Origin: Bacteroidales bacterium
GTDB lineage: Bacteria > Bacteroidota > Bacteroidia > Bacteroidales > WCHB1-69
Assembly (NCBI GenBank): GCA_017964255.1
Contig: JAGCSI010000014.1
Span: forward strand, 1-37,330
Length of the DNA stretch: 37,330 nucleotides
Direction: 5' to 3'
Part shown: positions 1 to 7,701 of the stretch, piece after piece
Numbering within the stretch: the stretch's first letter is position 1
Layout: every line of letters begins with the position of its first letter
Position numbers and translations under genes: made by a program
Notes under the pieces: generated by a model
What the model saw: the letters and a program-made list of their open reading frames with translations, nothing else
Databases searched by the model: none
What the model was told of the DNA's origin: nothing

Positions 1-1686
1 AACAAAATAGGGACTGATTTCCACTTTCCGATACACACTGTAAGAGGCTGTGCCTCCGTTGAATTCTCCGTAGTTGTTCCATTGCAGGGCATTTTCCTGG
101 GCCGCGGTGCCTTCGCCTGTCAGCAAAATGGTGTGGGCAATGTTGGATGCGGCGGATTCGGCACCGCATTCATTGCGCAAACTGACCTTGTAGTAATTCA
201 GGCTGCCTGTCACATCCGCATCATGGTCTTCGTAATTGTATTCGGAAACGCCATTCTGATAACTTATGGTAGCTATTCTGTTGAAATTCTGATTGTTGTT
301 AACGCTTTTATACACATAAAGTTCGGTAAAAGGAGTGTTGGCTCCGTCGGTCAGGATTCTTACTTCAACATAATTGTTCTCGATGACAGAAACATGACGG
401 ATATAGCAGAAGTCATCGGCAGCTTCTTCGGTGTAATTGGTGACATCTAAGTTAGATGATGTAGAGCTGAATGTTCCTGTGGTATTGACGGCTTTTACGA
501 TAAAGCGGTACTGATGGTTGGTGGGAAGACCGTTGCATTCGTAGGAGGTGATATTGCCGTTGACCGATCCGTGATATTGGAAAGGACCTTGGTCTTGGGA
601 ATAATAAATCTTGTATTCCCCCACACCGTTGGTCATGTGTTCGTAGGGGTTCCACTGGAGTTTGATTTTCTTGAGACAAACGTCCATGCTGGCCAAGGAT
701 ACAATGATGTTGTTTTGGGCGTATGTGGTCATGTTGCCGGCAATGGTGCGTTCACTGTCAAAGCAGCTGTCAATAGCAGCGATACGGTAATAGTGCAGGG
801 TGTTTCCTTGATGGTCTGGACTAATCCAGTGGGTGCCCAGCACGGTGTCGATAGCGGGCCAGGGACCACCTGCGCTGGTGGCATGGTAGATGATGCATCC
901 TATGGCATCCGAGGAGGTCTGGGTCCAGCCTAACTCTACTCTTTGGCTGGCCGCATTGACACTAACACTGTCCAAAATAGGAGTGGATGGTGGGGTGGCG
1001 TCCGAAAATGTGTTGACTTTCGGTCTAGTTCTGAACTGACAAGCGGGGTTGATGTCCTGGGCGTAGTTGAAAATGCTGATGTAGTAGCTGTAGTCTTCCA
1101 GACATACATTGATGGTGTCGCGGTAAGTGGTGACCGACTGGTTCACTTGGGCGATGCGCATGTAGTCAAAATCATGGGAACCCTTGCGCCAGATGGAGAA
1201 GTTCTGTCCGGAACAGGTGGCAGGAAAGGGCGAAGGAGTGTTCCATTGCAGCAGCGCGATGCTGTTTTGGTCGGGATTGCTGCCGGTGGGGGTCAGTTGC
1301 AGTTTCATGGATCGCATGGTGTCGGAGATGGCAGTGCCTTCCGAAGCATGGGCTGCGTCGGGTTGCACGATGAGATAGCAGTATAGTTCATCTACGTTGG
1401 GGCCGACAGTGGGACCGAAAACATTGTTGAAGTTGAACTGGGTGGAACAAACGGTGTCACCGGCATTAACTGTAGCACCTAAATAATAAGGTCCGTTGGG
1501 TGAGGTGCTGACCCATACCTCGATGGTGGCGATGCCGGCATAGAGGTGCGGGTGGTTCCAGAATACTTGACAGTCCGTGGCGTTGTGGTTCATGTTGATG
1601 CACTGCAGGGTAGGGGGCTCAATTCCCCATACCGGCAGCATCAGCAGCCAGCACAAGAACGCAAGTATATATTTTCTTTTCATCAT
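1..1686 (-). CDS. Secreted fibronectin type III-repeat protein, probable T9SS cargo (3' end outside window)
   Basis: The frame is open for 562 codons from an ATG-ATG pair to the left edge, so the C-terminus is missing. The N-terminus MMKRKYILAFLCWLLMLPVWG is a Sec signal peptide. Behind it come several fibronectin type III-like units of about 90-100 residues. One starts near residue 24 (EPPTLQCINMNHN) with a W in strand B. Another starts near residue 240 (PSTPILDSVSVNAASQRVELGW), and a third contains VCLKKIKLQWNPYEHM and YKIYYSQDQGPF. Large Bacteroidota proteins of this build usually end in a gliding-motility type (type B) T9SS sorting domain, but that end is not visible, so T9SS export is inference. 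The gene follows the M16-like gene after only 29 bp with no promoter box between, so the two are probably co-transcribed. Start could be either of the two adjacent ATGs. No enzymatic domain is seen. Confidence 0.85.
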   Translation of the reverse strand, partial: MMKRKYILAFLCWLLMLPVWGIEPPTLQCINMNHNATDCQVFWNHPHLYAGIATIEVWVSTSPNGPYYLGATVNAGDTVCSTQFNFNNVFGPTVGPNVDELYCYLIVQPDAAHASEGTAISDTMRSMKLQLTPTGSNPDQNSIALLQWNTPSPFPATCSGQNFSIWRKGSHDFDYMRIAQVNQSVTTYRDTINVCLEDYSYYISIFNYAQDINPACQFRTRPKVNTFSDATPPSTPILDSVSVNAASQRVELGWTQTSSDAIGCIIYHATSAGGPWPAIDTVLGTHWISPDHQGNTLHYYRIAAIDSCFDSERTIAGNMTTYAQNNIIVSLASMDVCLKKIKLQWNPYEHMTNGVGEYKIYYSQDQGPFQYHGSVNGNITSYECNGLPTNHQYRFIVKAVNTTGTFSSTSSNLDVTNYTEEAADDFCYIRHVSVIENNYVEVRILTDGANTPFTELYVYKSVNNNQNFNRIATISYQNGVSEYNYEDHDADVTGSLNYYKVSLRNECGAESAASNIAHTILLTGEGTAAQENALQWNNYGEFNGGTASYSVYRKVEISPYFV

Positions 1687-1715
1687 AGTCTATAAGTTGA
1701 TAACGAAAAATGTCA

Positions 1716-2999
1716 TTAAATATTTCCTGAAACAATGGTGGTGAAATTGTCGGTCTGCAACAATTCTGTCGCTAATTGCATGGATTTGTCGCCGGTGAAG
1801 TTTTGAATGCTTTGCATTTGCAATTCAAATTCTTGCTCATCACAGCCGAAATCGTCCCATTTGCTGTATTGGGTCATGTAGGCAACCGTATTGTCCACTT
1901 TCCGTAACATTTGACCGGCCATATAGCTTTTCACCAACTCCAGTTCTTCCTCTGGTACGGGTTCATGGCACAGTCGGTCAATCTCTTTTTGGCATTCCTC
2001 GATGGCTTGTCGCGTAACATCCACATTGACTTCGCTTTCTATATAAAAAATGGAAGATTGCCCGAAGTAGAGGCTGTCGCAGCTGATGCCGTAAGTGTAG
2101 CCGTTCGTTTCGCGCAGGTTGCTCATCAGTCGTGAACCGAAATATCCGCCAAGGATGGTGGACAGAATGTTGAAGTCTCTGTTTCTCAAATCATTATAGG
2201 CGATACCTTGCTGGCAGAGGAAAAAGGAAGACTGCATGCAGTCCTTGTGGTAATCCACAATGGGTTCGGTTTGTGGAATGACAATATGGGGTGTTGTGGA
2301 TAATAGGGAGGTTTGACCATGTGGGATGGTCTCAAATAGCTGGGTCAGCATTTGAAGAGTATTGTCATCCAGGTTGCCAGCGGCGAAAAGCCGGATGTTT
2401 TCCGCACAGAAACTGCGGTAGTAATATTGTCGAATGTCTTCGATAGAGATATCTTTCAGCAGTTCCTCCGTTTGGATTTGTCCCGCAGGATTCTGGTCCC
2501 CGAAAATATGATTCAGCATCAGTTGTGAGGCGCAGTAGGATACTTTTTCCTTGTTGTAGGCTAAATCCATGAGTTTACGCTGCCGCAGGATTTCCAGATT
2601 TTTTTCTTTGAAAGATGGATTTGCAAGAAAATCAAAGATATAGGGAAGAACTTTGGCGCGGTTATTCCGAGGGATGATGAGGTTGATGGTGGCATATTCG
2701 ATGGTGACATTCGCTGTGTAGCTCACCCCGTAATAGTCCAGAAACTCGTCCACCTCGCTGCTGCTGTATTGGCTTGAACTTTCCTTGAGGAGCAGATAGC
2801 AGAACAATGCCGCGTTTTTTTTGCTTTCGTAGTAGCGACCCGCTTTGATTTTGATGATGAAATGCAATAGGTCCAGCTGCGGGTTGAAAAATTTTTTGAG
2901 GGGGATGCCGTTGCGGAGCAATGACACCACTGGCTTTTCAGGCTTGAAACCTGTAAAGTCATGGATTTGTGGTGCTTGCGTTCGGTCAACAGCCTGCAT
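1716..2999 (-). CDS. M16 (insulinase-family) peptidase homologue, catalytically inactive
   Basis: This 427-residue protein has the two-lobed layout of the M16 family. The N-terminal lobe starts with a strand-loop-strand (VVSLLRNGIPL). The second lobe carries the conserved RETNGYTYGI motif near residue 300, which holds the Arg and Tyr that position substrate in active M16 partners. The zinc-binding HxxEH motif should fall at about residues 65-69, but the sequence there reads LFCYL, so no metal ligands or catalytic Glu are present. Known M16 systems such as mitochondrial processing peptidase and bacterial M16B pairs combine an active subunit with an inactive, substrate-binding one, and this protein matches the inactive type. 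No signal peptide is seen. No active partner gene lies in the window. A TAnnTTTG promoter sits immediately upstream. Confidence 0.88.
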   Translation of the reverse strand: MQAVDRTQAPQIHDFTGFKPEKPVVSLLRNGIPLKKFFNPQLDLLHFIIKIKAGRYYESKKNAALFCYLLLKESSSQYSSSEVDEFLDYYGVSYTANVTIEYATINLIIPRNNRAKVLPYIFDFLANPSFKEKNLEILRQRKLMDLAYNKEKVSYCASQLMLNHIFGDQNPAGQIQTEELLKDISIEDIRQYYYRSFCAENIRLFAAGNLDDNTLQMLTQLFETIPHGQTSLLSTTPHIVIPQTEPIVDYHKDCMQSSFFLCQQGIAYNDLRNRDFNILSTILGGYFGSRLMSNLRETNGYTYGISCDSLYFGQSSIFYIESEVNVDVTRQAIEECQKEIDRLCHEPVPEEELELVKSYMAGQMLRKVDNTVAYMTQYSKWDDFGCDEQEFELQMQSIQNFTGDKSMQLATELLQTDNFTTIVSGNI

Positions 3000-3016
3000 G
3001 GCTCTTTTTTTGTGGG

Positions 3017-3024
3017 CAAAGGTA
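3017..3024 (-). promoter_or_regulatory. Bacteroidota -7 promoter box for the M16-like gene
   Basis: Read on the minus strand the site is TACCTTTG, a full match to the Bacteroidota -7 consensus TAnnTTTG. It lies about 17 bp before the ATG of the M16 homologue, which would give a very short 5' leader. No convincing -33 TTTG was found at the expected spacing. Confidence 0.55.
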
Positions 3025-3051
3025 CAAAAAAAACAGGAGACCGGGGAAGTT

Positions 3052-3978
3052 CTATCGAATTAATAGTAACTGGCCTTTGTCAATATGTTCTCTGCCGGTA
3101 CTGTCTTTGTATTTAATCACATAGATGTAGTTTCCGCTGTTCAGGGCTCCTCCTTGAGACTCTCCGTTCCAGCCGTATTCAAGGCTTCTGCTGGTGAAAA
3201 TATGCTGGCCGCTCATGGCGAAGATGTCCAGTTGGTATTGTTGTATCTCGGCGGAGGTGACGGGTTTGAAGACATCGTTCAGACCGTCGCCGTTAGGAGT
3301 GAATGCATTGGGGATGGAAAACAATGAACTGTTTGGATTTGCGTTTTCACTTGTGTGGGGAGGGGTGGTAGGGGTTTCGTTGCTGCTTGGGGTGTCGTTG
3401 CTCTTGTTGTTGCTTTCGGTAGCTTGTGTTGAGTTCTTATTACTATTGTTATTATTGTTATTGCCAGTTTTCTCACTGCTTTTTTCTGAGACGGAATTGT
3501 TCTGGGGAACAGAAGATTCGGTGGTTACTGGGTTGACGACACTGCTGTTGTCTTCCGCTGGAATCATTGTTTCGGTAGTGTTAGAGGTGTTTTGAGTTGT
3601 GGGGTCAACAACAGTTTCTGGGGCGATATCGGCAGGGACGCTTGTCTCGTCTACTGAAATCTCAGCTATGGCTTCATTGTTGCCATTGGGTTGTACGTTA
3701 GTGGTTTCCTGAGAGCTAACGGTAAGGTTCTCTTCTTCAATAGAAGAGGTTTCAATGTCTTGATTATCAATATTGTGTCTCTGATGCAGTAATACGGCGC
3801 AGCTGCTGATTACAATCACAGCGAGTACGGCATAGATGCTCAGATTCCTGATTTTCTGACGCCGTAGATGTTGTTGCCAACTGGGATTTTGCTGTATTTT
3901 ATCCCAGAGCCCGTCGGAAACAGGGGCTTCGAATTGATCGAATTGGTCTTTGAAGATGTCGTCAATATGTTTTTTCAT
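3052..3978 (-). CDS. Anti-sigma-like membrane protein with C-terminal T9SS type B / gliding-motility domain
   Basis: The protein has 308 residues from the ATG. Residues 1-45 are cytoplasmic, with MKKHIDDIFKDQFDQFEAPV and GLWDKIQ resembling the N-terminus of Bacteroidota anti-sigma factors. Residues 47-66 form one transmembrane helix. Residues 70-215 are a low-complexity Ser/Thr/Asn/Glu-rich linker with an Asn run coded by AAT/AAC repeats. The C-terminal 90 residues (IPNAFTPNGDGLNDVF, LDIFAMSGQHIF, LNSGNYIYVIKYKD) are a clear CHU_C / type B sorting-like domain. The start codon overlaps the end of the ECF sigma gene by 17 bp. A TTG nine bases further upstream is possible but less likely. Family knowledge suggests that the N-terminus binds the sigma factor. 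That the extracytoplasmic domain senses something, perhaps T9SS status or the envelope, is inference. Confidence 0.85.
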   Translation of the reverse strand: MKKHIDDIFKDQFDQFEAPVSDGLWDKIQQNPSWQQHLRRQKIRNLSIYAVLAVIVISSCAVLLHQRHNIDNQDIETSSIEEENLTVSSQETTNVQPNGNNEAIAEISVDETSVPADIAPETVVDPTTQNTSNTTETMIPAEDNSSVVNPVTTESSVPQNNSVSEKSSEKTGNNNNNNSNKNSTQATESNNKSNDTPSSNETPTTPPHTSENANPNSSLFSIPNAFTPNGDGLNDVFKPVTSAEIQQYQLDIFAMSGQHIFTSRSLEYGWNGESQGGALNSGNYIYVIKYKDSTGREHIDKGQLLLIR

Positions 3979-4510
3979 AGTTCTCAATTTTCTTTTTCAA
4001 TATTTTGCGCGCTTTGCAGCATTGCGCTCTCAGGGTGGTTTCGCTGCATGAAAGCATGGCGGCCGCTTCTTCGTAGGATAAGCCGTCGATGACACAGAGA
4101 TTGAAGACGGTGCGGCAGCCTTCGGGCAGATCCTGGATAAAGGCCAGCAGTTTTTCGGTGGGGATGTCGTCGTAGTAGTTGCAGTTCATGTCGCCAATTT
4201 CATTGGGCATCTCCTCGTAAGGGATGGTCAATGGCCGTTTCTTGGCCCTTAGCATGTCGATGCAGGTGTGTGTGGCGATTTGGTGAATCCAGGAGGTTAG
4301 CGTTATTTCGTCATTCAGCTGTTGTATTTTGGTGAATATTTTGATGAATATTTCCTGCACCAGGTCTTCCGCTTCCACCTGATTCTGACTGTATCGAAGC
4401 GCGACACCCATCACCATACGGCAGTATCTGTCGTATAACAGCCTCTGGCTCTTGGGTTTGTCGGCTTTGCACCCCGCAACAATATCCCTGTCTTTAATCA
4501 TCCGATTCAT
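3962..4510 (-). CDS. ECF-family RNA polymerase sigma factor
   Basis: The 182 residues fit the size of ECF (group 4) sigma factors. Sigma region 2 spans roughly residues 20-92, with the core-binding and -10-recognition motif AEDLVQEIFIKIF at 47-59 and the helix LTSWIHQIATHTCIDMLR. Region 4 spans 115-175, with the helix-turn-helix LSYEEAAAMLSCSETTLRAQ at 144-163 and the typical downstream KARKILKKKI. It is the first gene of a two-gene unit and overlaps the membrane-bound anti-sigma-like gene, the usual ECF arrangement. The regulon is unknown. A housekeeping-type TAnnTTTG box lies about 100 bp upstream. ATG at the given end is preferred, and an internal ATG three codons later is also possible. 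Confidence 0.95.
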   Translation of the reverse strand: MNRMIKDRDIVAGCKADKPKSQRLLYDRYCRMVMGVALRYSQNQVEAEDLVQEIFIKIFTKIQQLNDEITLTSWIHQIATHTCIDMLRAKKRPLTIPYEEMPNEIGDMNCNYYDDIPTEKLLAFIQDLPEGCRTVFNLCVIDGLSYEEAAAMLSCSETTLRAQCCKARKILKKKIENYEKTY

Positions 4511-4607
4511 GCATTAATATATATAAGACGAAGTTTCCCGAAAAACGTTGCTCACTTTTTTGTTTTTTTTTTTGAAAAAATCTTTTCTGTGGTCGATTTT
4601 CCATTTG

Positions 4608-4615
4608 CAAAGATA
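4608..4615 (-). promoter_or_regulatory. Bacteroidota -7 promoter box for the ECF sigma / anti-sigma operon
   Basis: The minus-strand sequence is TATCTTTG, a perfect TAnnTTTG match. It lies in the spacer between DUF2851 and the sigma gene and implies a leader of about 90 nt that contains long T and A runs. The -33 element is weak. Confidence 0.55.
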
Positions 4616-4643
4616 CAACAGATTTTCTTATCACGGCAGCCGA

Positions 4644-5960
4644 CTACATTTTTGACCTTGGAGGTTGGGATTTTGTAGGACTTGTCATTACATATTGCCC
4701 GATAGGGCAGGAGTAGCATTTCTTCTTTTTACAGAACGAGGAGTACAACTCCAGCAGGGCTTGCGAGTACAATGCGCTTTTGTTGGGGAAGGCATAGGAG
4801 TAGAACAGCCGTGTGATGTGGTTGCTTTCGGCGGGACTGTCTTCCAGCAACTCCACTGCTTTGCTTTTCATCAGCTCTTGTCCGCTGAAACTGCCATAAG
4901 CGAATTTCAACGGAGCTATACAATTGATAAACAAAAGGTTGATGGAATCTTTGCCCAGATGCACCGGATGTGTGCGGGTGATTTTCCCGGCTTGGAAATG
5001 GGTCTGCCAGTAGTCGTCGGGTCGGAGGTTGGCGAACAGCTCCTGTATGTGGCAGATGTTAGGCTGGATTACCAGTCCGTTGAAGAGGTCGGGACAGCTG
5101 AACAGCATTTCGCTGAATTGCGCCAAGCGGATGCTGGGAAAGTTGATGGGCCGCAAGCGCAACAAATTCCATATCCCTGGGTTGAGCGGGGTCAATCGGT
5201 ATTTGTAGCGCAAGTACTCATATTCGTCACGGAGCTTGCCAATGTACTCGTCCAGCTCTTCGGAGTTGTCACTGCTTAACAGTCCCGCCTGACCGAAAAT
5301 CAGGGCATAGATTTGCAGCTTCGAATCCCCATGGTGTTGCAGAATCTTGTAGGGCAGACTTTGTGCCAGCAACTCAAAGCCGGTGGCGTTGATTTTGAAA
5401 CCAAAACTGTTTGCCAGAGTCCTGTAAACCAGTTCGTTCCAGTCGTTGTGACTTTTGCCAAGCAGGCGAAAGAGTTGCTCTTGCCGGCGGATAAGCCGGT
5501 CGATGGCCAAGGCGGACAAAATGGAACTCATGGTCAGCGACGGAATGTCTGCAGTGCTTTTCCCACAGGGCACTGGATTGGTCGAGAGTGTGAGTTTTCG
5601 GTATTCTTCCAAAACTTCTTCCGGAATGTAGGACTTCAGTTCCAGCGTGGGAATCAGCTCGTTATCCTTGCGCACAATCTCCATATCGGCTTGATATACC
5701 ACATGTAAGATTACCGACAGGTATTTGCTGTCATACTGATGCTTGTGCTTGAACCAGTCGGATCCGTTCACGTGAATCTCCACGTCTCCTGCCCAGATGT
5801 AGTCGTTGATACGGATGACCGCCTGCTTGAAATCCGGACCGGCATCGTGGTGGATCATGCCGGGACTGATGATGTGGATGTCACGTCCATCGGTGGTTTT
5901 GAGGTCGTTGTGACTGAAAATCTGATGCTGCCATAAATATTGTAAAAGCTCTTCTTTCAT
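4644..5960 (-). CDS. DUF2851 family protein
   Basis: This 438-residue protein of unknown function is recognised as DUF2851, a family largely confined to Bacteroidota. Diagnostic stretches are the N-terminal KEELLQYLWQHQIF, the DGRDIHIISPGMIHHDAGPDF block, GDVEIHVNGSDWFKHKHQYD and SVILHVVYQAD, which resemble nuclease-like cores although no activity is established. The C-terminus has a Cys-rich end, CKKKKCYSCPIGQ, probably a metal site. No signal peptide or membrane helix is present. The ATG chosen lies about 20 bp downstream of a TAATTTTG promoter box. A longer frame beginning at a TTG would start upstream of that promoter and was not used. It is downstream of the tRNA-Ala gene on the same strand, separated by a strong terminator. 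Confidence 0.92.
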   Translation of the reverse strand: MKEELLQYLWQHQIFSHNDLKTTDGRDIHIISPGMIHHDAGPDFKQAVIRINDYIWAGDVEIHVNGSDWFKHKHQYDSKYLSVILHVVYQADMEIVRKDNELIPTLELKSYIPEEVLEEYRKLTLSTNPVPCGKSTADIPSLTMSSILSALAIDRLIRRQEQLFRLLGKSHNDWNELVYRTLANSFGFKINATGFELLAQSLPYKILQHHGDSKLQIYALIFGQAGLLSSDNSEELDEYIGKLRDEYEYLRYKYRLTPLNPGIWNLLRLRPINFPSIRLAQFSEMLFSCPDLFNGLVIQPNICHIQELFANLRPDDYWQTHFQAGKITRTHPVHLGKDSINLLFINCIAPLKFAYGSFSGQELMKSKAVELLEDSPAESNHITRLFYSYAFPNKSALYSQALLELYSSFCKKKKCYSCPIGQYVMTSPTKSQPPRSKM

Positions 5961-5980
5961 AATTCTTGATTTTTTGGGAC

Positions 5981-5988
5981 CAAAATTA
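5981..5988 (-). promoter_or_regulatory. Bacteroidota -7 promoter box for the DUF2851 gene
   Basis: Minus-strand TAATTTTG matches TAnnTTTG. A one-mismatch -33 box (CTTG) lies about 20 bp upstream. The box decides the start of DUF2851 because a TTG start would sit in front of it. Confidence 0.6.
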
Positions 5989-6204
5989 TAGTATCTGTCC
6001 TTGAAAATCAAGTGTAATAAATTATAAAATTCTGATAATCAAATTATTGTAAAATTGCTTTTTTCTAAACCGAAGTGAAGAGAAATTGATGTTTTTTGCC
6101 AACAAATCAGAAAATGGCATAAAGATGCACTTGCCATGGATTTTGGAAGAATTTGGGAGAATTTCTTCCATTTGCTGATAAAAAGTGAACGGGGAGAAAA
6201 CAAA

Positions 6205-6233
6205 AAAAGCACCTGCGGGTTACAGGTGCTTTT
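6205..6233 (-). terminator. Rho-independent terminator of the tRNA-Ala gene
   Basis: A perfect 11-bp stem (AAAAGCACCTG with CAGGTGCTTTT) closes a 7-nt loop and on the minus strand runs into a T-tract (TTTTTTTG). It starts 6 bp after the 3' end of the tRNA. Confidence 0.9.
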
Positions 6234-6238
6234 CCTTG

Positions 6239-6312
6239 TGGAGCGTATGAGAATCGAACTCACGACCTCTTGACTGCCAGTCAAACGCTCTAGCCAACTG
6301 AGCTAACGCCCC
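6239..6312 (-). tRNA. tRNA-Ala (anticodon GGC)
   Basis: The minus strand folds into a full cloverleaf of 74 nt. The acceptor stem GGGGCGT/ACGCTCC includes the G3-U70 wobble that is the identity element of alanine tRNAs. The D stem is GCTC/GAGC. The anticodon stem TTTGA/TCAAG closes loop CTGGCAG, giving anticodon GGC, which reads GCC and GCU. The T arm is GTGAG-TTCGATT-CTCAT. The discriminator base is A and no CCA is encoded, as is usual in Bacteroidota. It is a single tRNA gene with its own promoter and terminator. Confidence 0.97.
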
Positions 6313-6330
6313 ATCGCTTAAAAGCGGCTG

Positions 6331-6338
6331 CAAAAATA
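6331..6338 (-). promoter_or_regulatory. -7 promoter box of the tRNA-Ala gene
   Basis: Minus-strand TATTTTTG (TAnnTTTG) sits 18 bp before the mature 5' end of the tRNA, leaving room for a short 5' leader removed by RNase P. Confidence 0.6.
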
Positions 6339-6384
6339 CAAAAATTTTCAATATGTGGTACACTTTGGGAAAAATATTTTTTTT

Positions 6385-6607
6385 CGTTAAGACGTGGAGG
6401 CGTGAAGTCATGCACTTCGTGCATTCGTGAAGGCGTTAAGACATGCACTTCGTGCATTCGGTTAGACGAAATTCGTCTCTCCGCCTCCACGAACGAGCGA
6501 AGCGAGTGTCTCCACGTCTTAACGTCTCCACGCCTTCACGTCTCTACGCTTTCACGCTTCCACGAAAAAATCAATTTGCTCATTAACCAATTTGCTAATT
6601 AACTCAT
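6385..6607. repeat. Spacer made of degenerate 8-bp tandem repeats with embedded small palindromes
   Basis: This fills most of the 372-bp gap between tRNA-Ala and argF. The left arm is a string of octamers of the form CGTNRARR (CGTTAAGA, CGTGGAGG, CGTGAAGT, CGTGAAGG, CGTTAAGA). The right arm carries the complementary form (TCTCCACG, TCTTAACG, TCTCCACG, CCTTCACG, TCTCTACG, CTTTCACG, CTTCCACG), so the whole can fold on itself. Two identical hairpins ATGCACTTCGTGCAT (6410-6424, 6443-6457) and AGACGAAATTCGTCT (6464-6478) interrupt the left arm. From 6571 a second octamer family follows (CAATTTGC, TCATTAAC, CAATTTGC, TAATTAAC). Short frames across it encode only the repeat and were not called genes. 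Confidence 0.8.
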
Positions 6608-6617
6608 TATTTTTTTG

Positions 6618-6625
6618 TATCTTTG
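6618..6625 (+). promoter_or_regulatory. -7 promoter box of the argF operon
   Basis: TATCTTTG is a perfect TAnnTTTG match 59 bp before the argF ATG. A TTTG at 6591-6594 lies 23 bp upstream, slightly far for a -33 element and inside the repeat. No ARG-box was recognised. Confidence 0.6.
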
Positions 6626-6684
6626 CGGTCGCTAATTTTGAACATTCAAATCTATAATATTAAACCAATTAAAAAATCAAAACT

Positions 6685-7686
6685 ATGGCTTTCAACTTAA
6701 GAAACAGAAATTTCCTGAAATTATTGGATTTCACTCCTGAAGAAATCAAGTTCTTCCTGAAATTAGCTGCCGACCTCAAGGCTGCCAAATATGCAGGCAC
6801 AGAGCAACCCCGTCTGACAGGCAAGAATATCGCCCTTATTTTTGAGAAGACCTCTACCCGTACCCGTTGCGCTTTCGAGGTAGCTGCCAAAGATCAAGGA
6901 GCACATGTGACTTATCTCGGTCCTACTGGTTCACAAATCGGTATCAAGGAATCCATGAAGGATACCGCCCGCGTTCTGGGTCGTATGTATGATGGTATCG
7001 AATACCGTGGCTTCGGTCAGGATATTGTGGAAGAACTGGGCAAATACGCCGGTGTTCCCGTATGGAACGGTCTGACCAACGAATTCCACCCCACTCAGAT
7101 TTTGGCTGACTTCCTGACGATGCAGGAGCATATCGACAAACCCCTCAACCAGGTGACTTTCGCATACTGTGGCGATGCCCGTTTCAACATGGGAAACTCC
7201 CTGATGGTGGGTGGTGCCAAGATGGGTATGGATGTCCGTATCGTGGCTCCCAAGAAACTGCAGCCCAACAAGGAACTCATCAACACCTGCAAGGCTATCG
7301 CTAAGGAAACCGGTGCTACTGTGACCGTTACCGACGATGTGAAGAAGGGTGTGAAAGGTTGCGATTTCATCTATACCGACGTTTGGGTATCTATGGGCGA
7401 GCCCGTTGAGGTTTGGAAAGAAAGAATCGAAATGCTGATGCCGTATCAGGTGAACCAGAAACTCATGGACATGACTGGCAATCCTAACTGCAAGTTCATG
7501 CACTGTCTGCCCGCTTACCACAACCTGGAAACCAAGGTGGGTCGCGACGTTCACGAACAGTTCGGCTTGGACGGCATTGAAGTGACCGAGGATGTGTTTG
7601 AATCCAAAAACAGCATCGTGTTCGACGAAGCAGAGAACCGTATGCATACCATCAAAGCTGTGATGGTGGCAACTTTGGGTGACTAA
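6685..7686 (+). CDS. argF: Ornithine carbamoyltransferase
   Basis: The enzyme transfers the carbamoyl group of carbamoyl phosphate to L-ornithine to make citrulline in arginine synthesis, or the reverse in arginine breakdown. It is cytoplasmic and normally trimeric. The 333 residues match the family length. Carbamoyl-phosphate ligands are STRTR at 57-61, HPTQ at 135-138 and HCLP at 273-276. The ornithine-binding SMG loop is seen as DVWVSMGE at 232-239, identical in form to classical enterobacterial OTCases. Many Bacteroidota instead carry an N-acetyl- or N-succinylornithine carbamoyltransferase for this step. The intact SMG loop argues for plain ornithine here. No carbamate kinase or arginine deiminase lies nearby, so the biosynthetic role is preferred. 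The GWxTD gene follows after 15 bp. Confidence 0.95.
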   Translation: MAFNLRNRNFLKLLDFTPEEIKFFLKLAADLKAAKYAGTEQPRLTGKNIALIFEKTSTRTRCAFEVAAKDQGAHVTYLGPTGSQIGIKESMKDTARVLGRMYDGIEYRGFGQDIVEELGKYAGVPVWNGLTNEFHPTQILADFLTMQEHIDKPLNQVTFAYCGDARFNMGNSLMVGGAKMGMDVRIVAPKKLQPNKELINTCKAIAKETGATVTVTDDVKKGVKGCDFIYTDVWVSMGEPVEVWKERIEMLMPYQVNQKLMDMTGNPNCKFMHCLPAYHNLETKVGRDVHEQFGLDGIEVTEDVFESKNSIVFDEAENRMHTIKAVMVATLGD

Positions 7687-7701
7687 TCCCTAATCATTGA
7701 T

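Noticed and set aside
5961-6011. Upstream TTG start for DUF2851
   Set aside because: It would lie upstream of the TAATTTTG promoter box, and the added residues do not resemble the family N-terminus.
6385-6564. CRISPR array
   Set aside because: Repeat units are only 8 bp and degenerate, spacers are absent and no cas genes are nearby.
6402-6602. Short plus-strand frames in the argF spacer
   Set aside because: They only translate the octamer repeats and hairpins and have no conserved sequence.
6931-7647. Minus-strand open frame of about 238 codons opposite argF
   Set aside because: Shadow of the strongly conserved ornithine carbamoyltransferase; no motif and no promoter.
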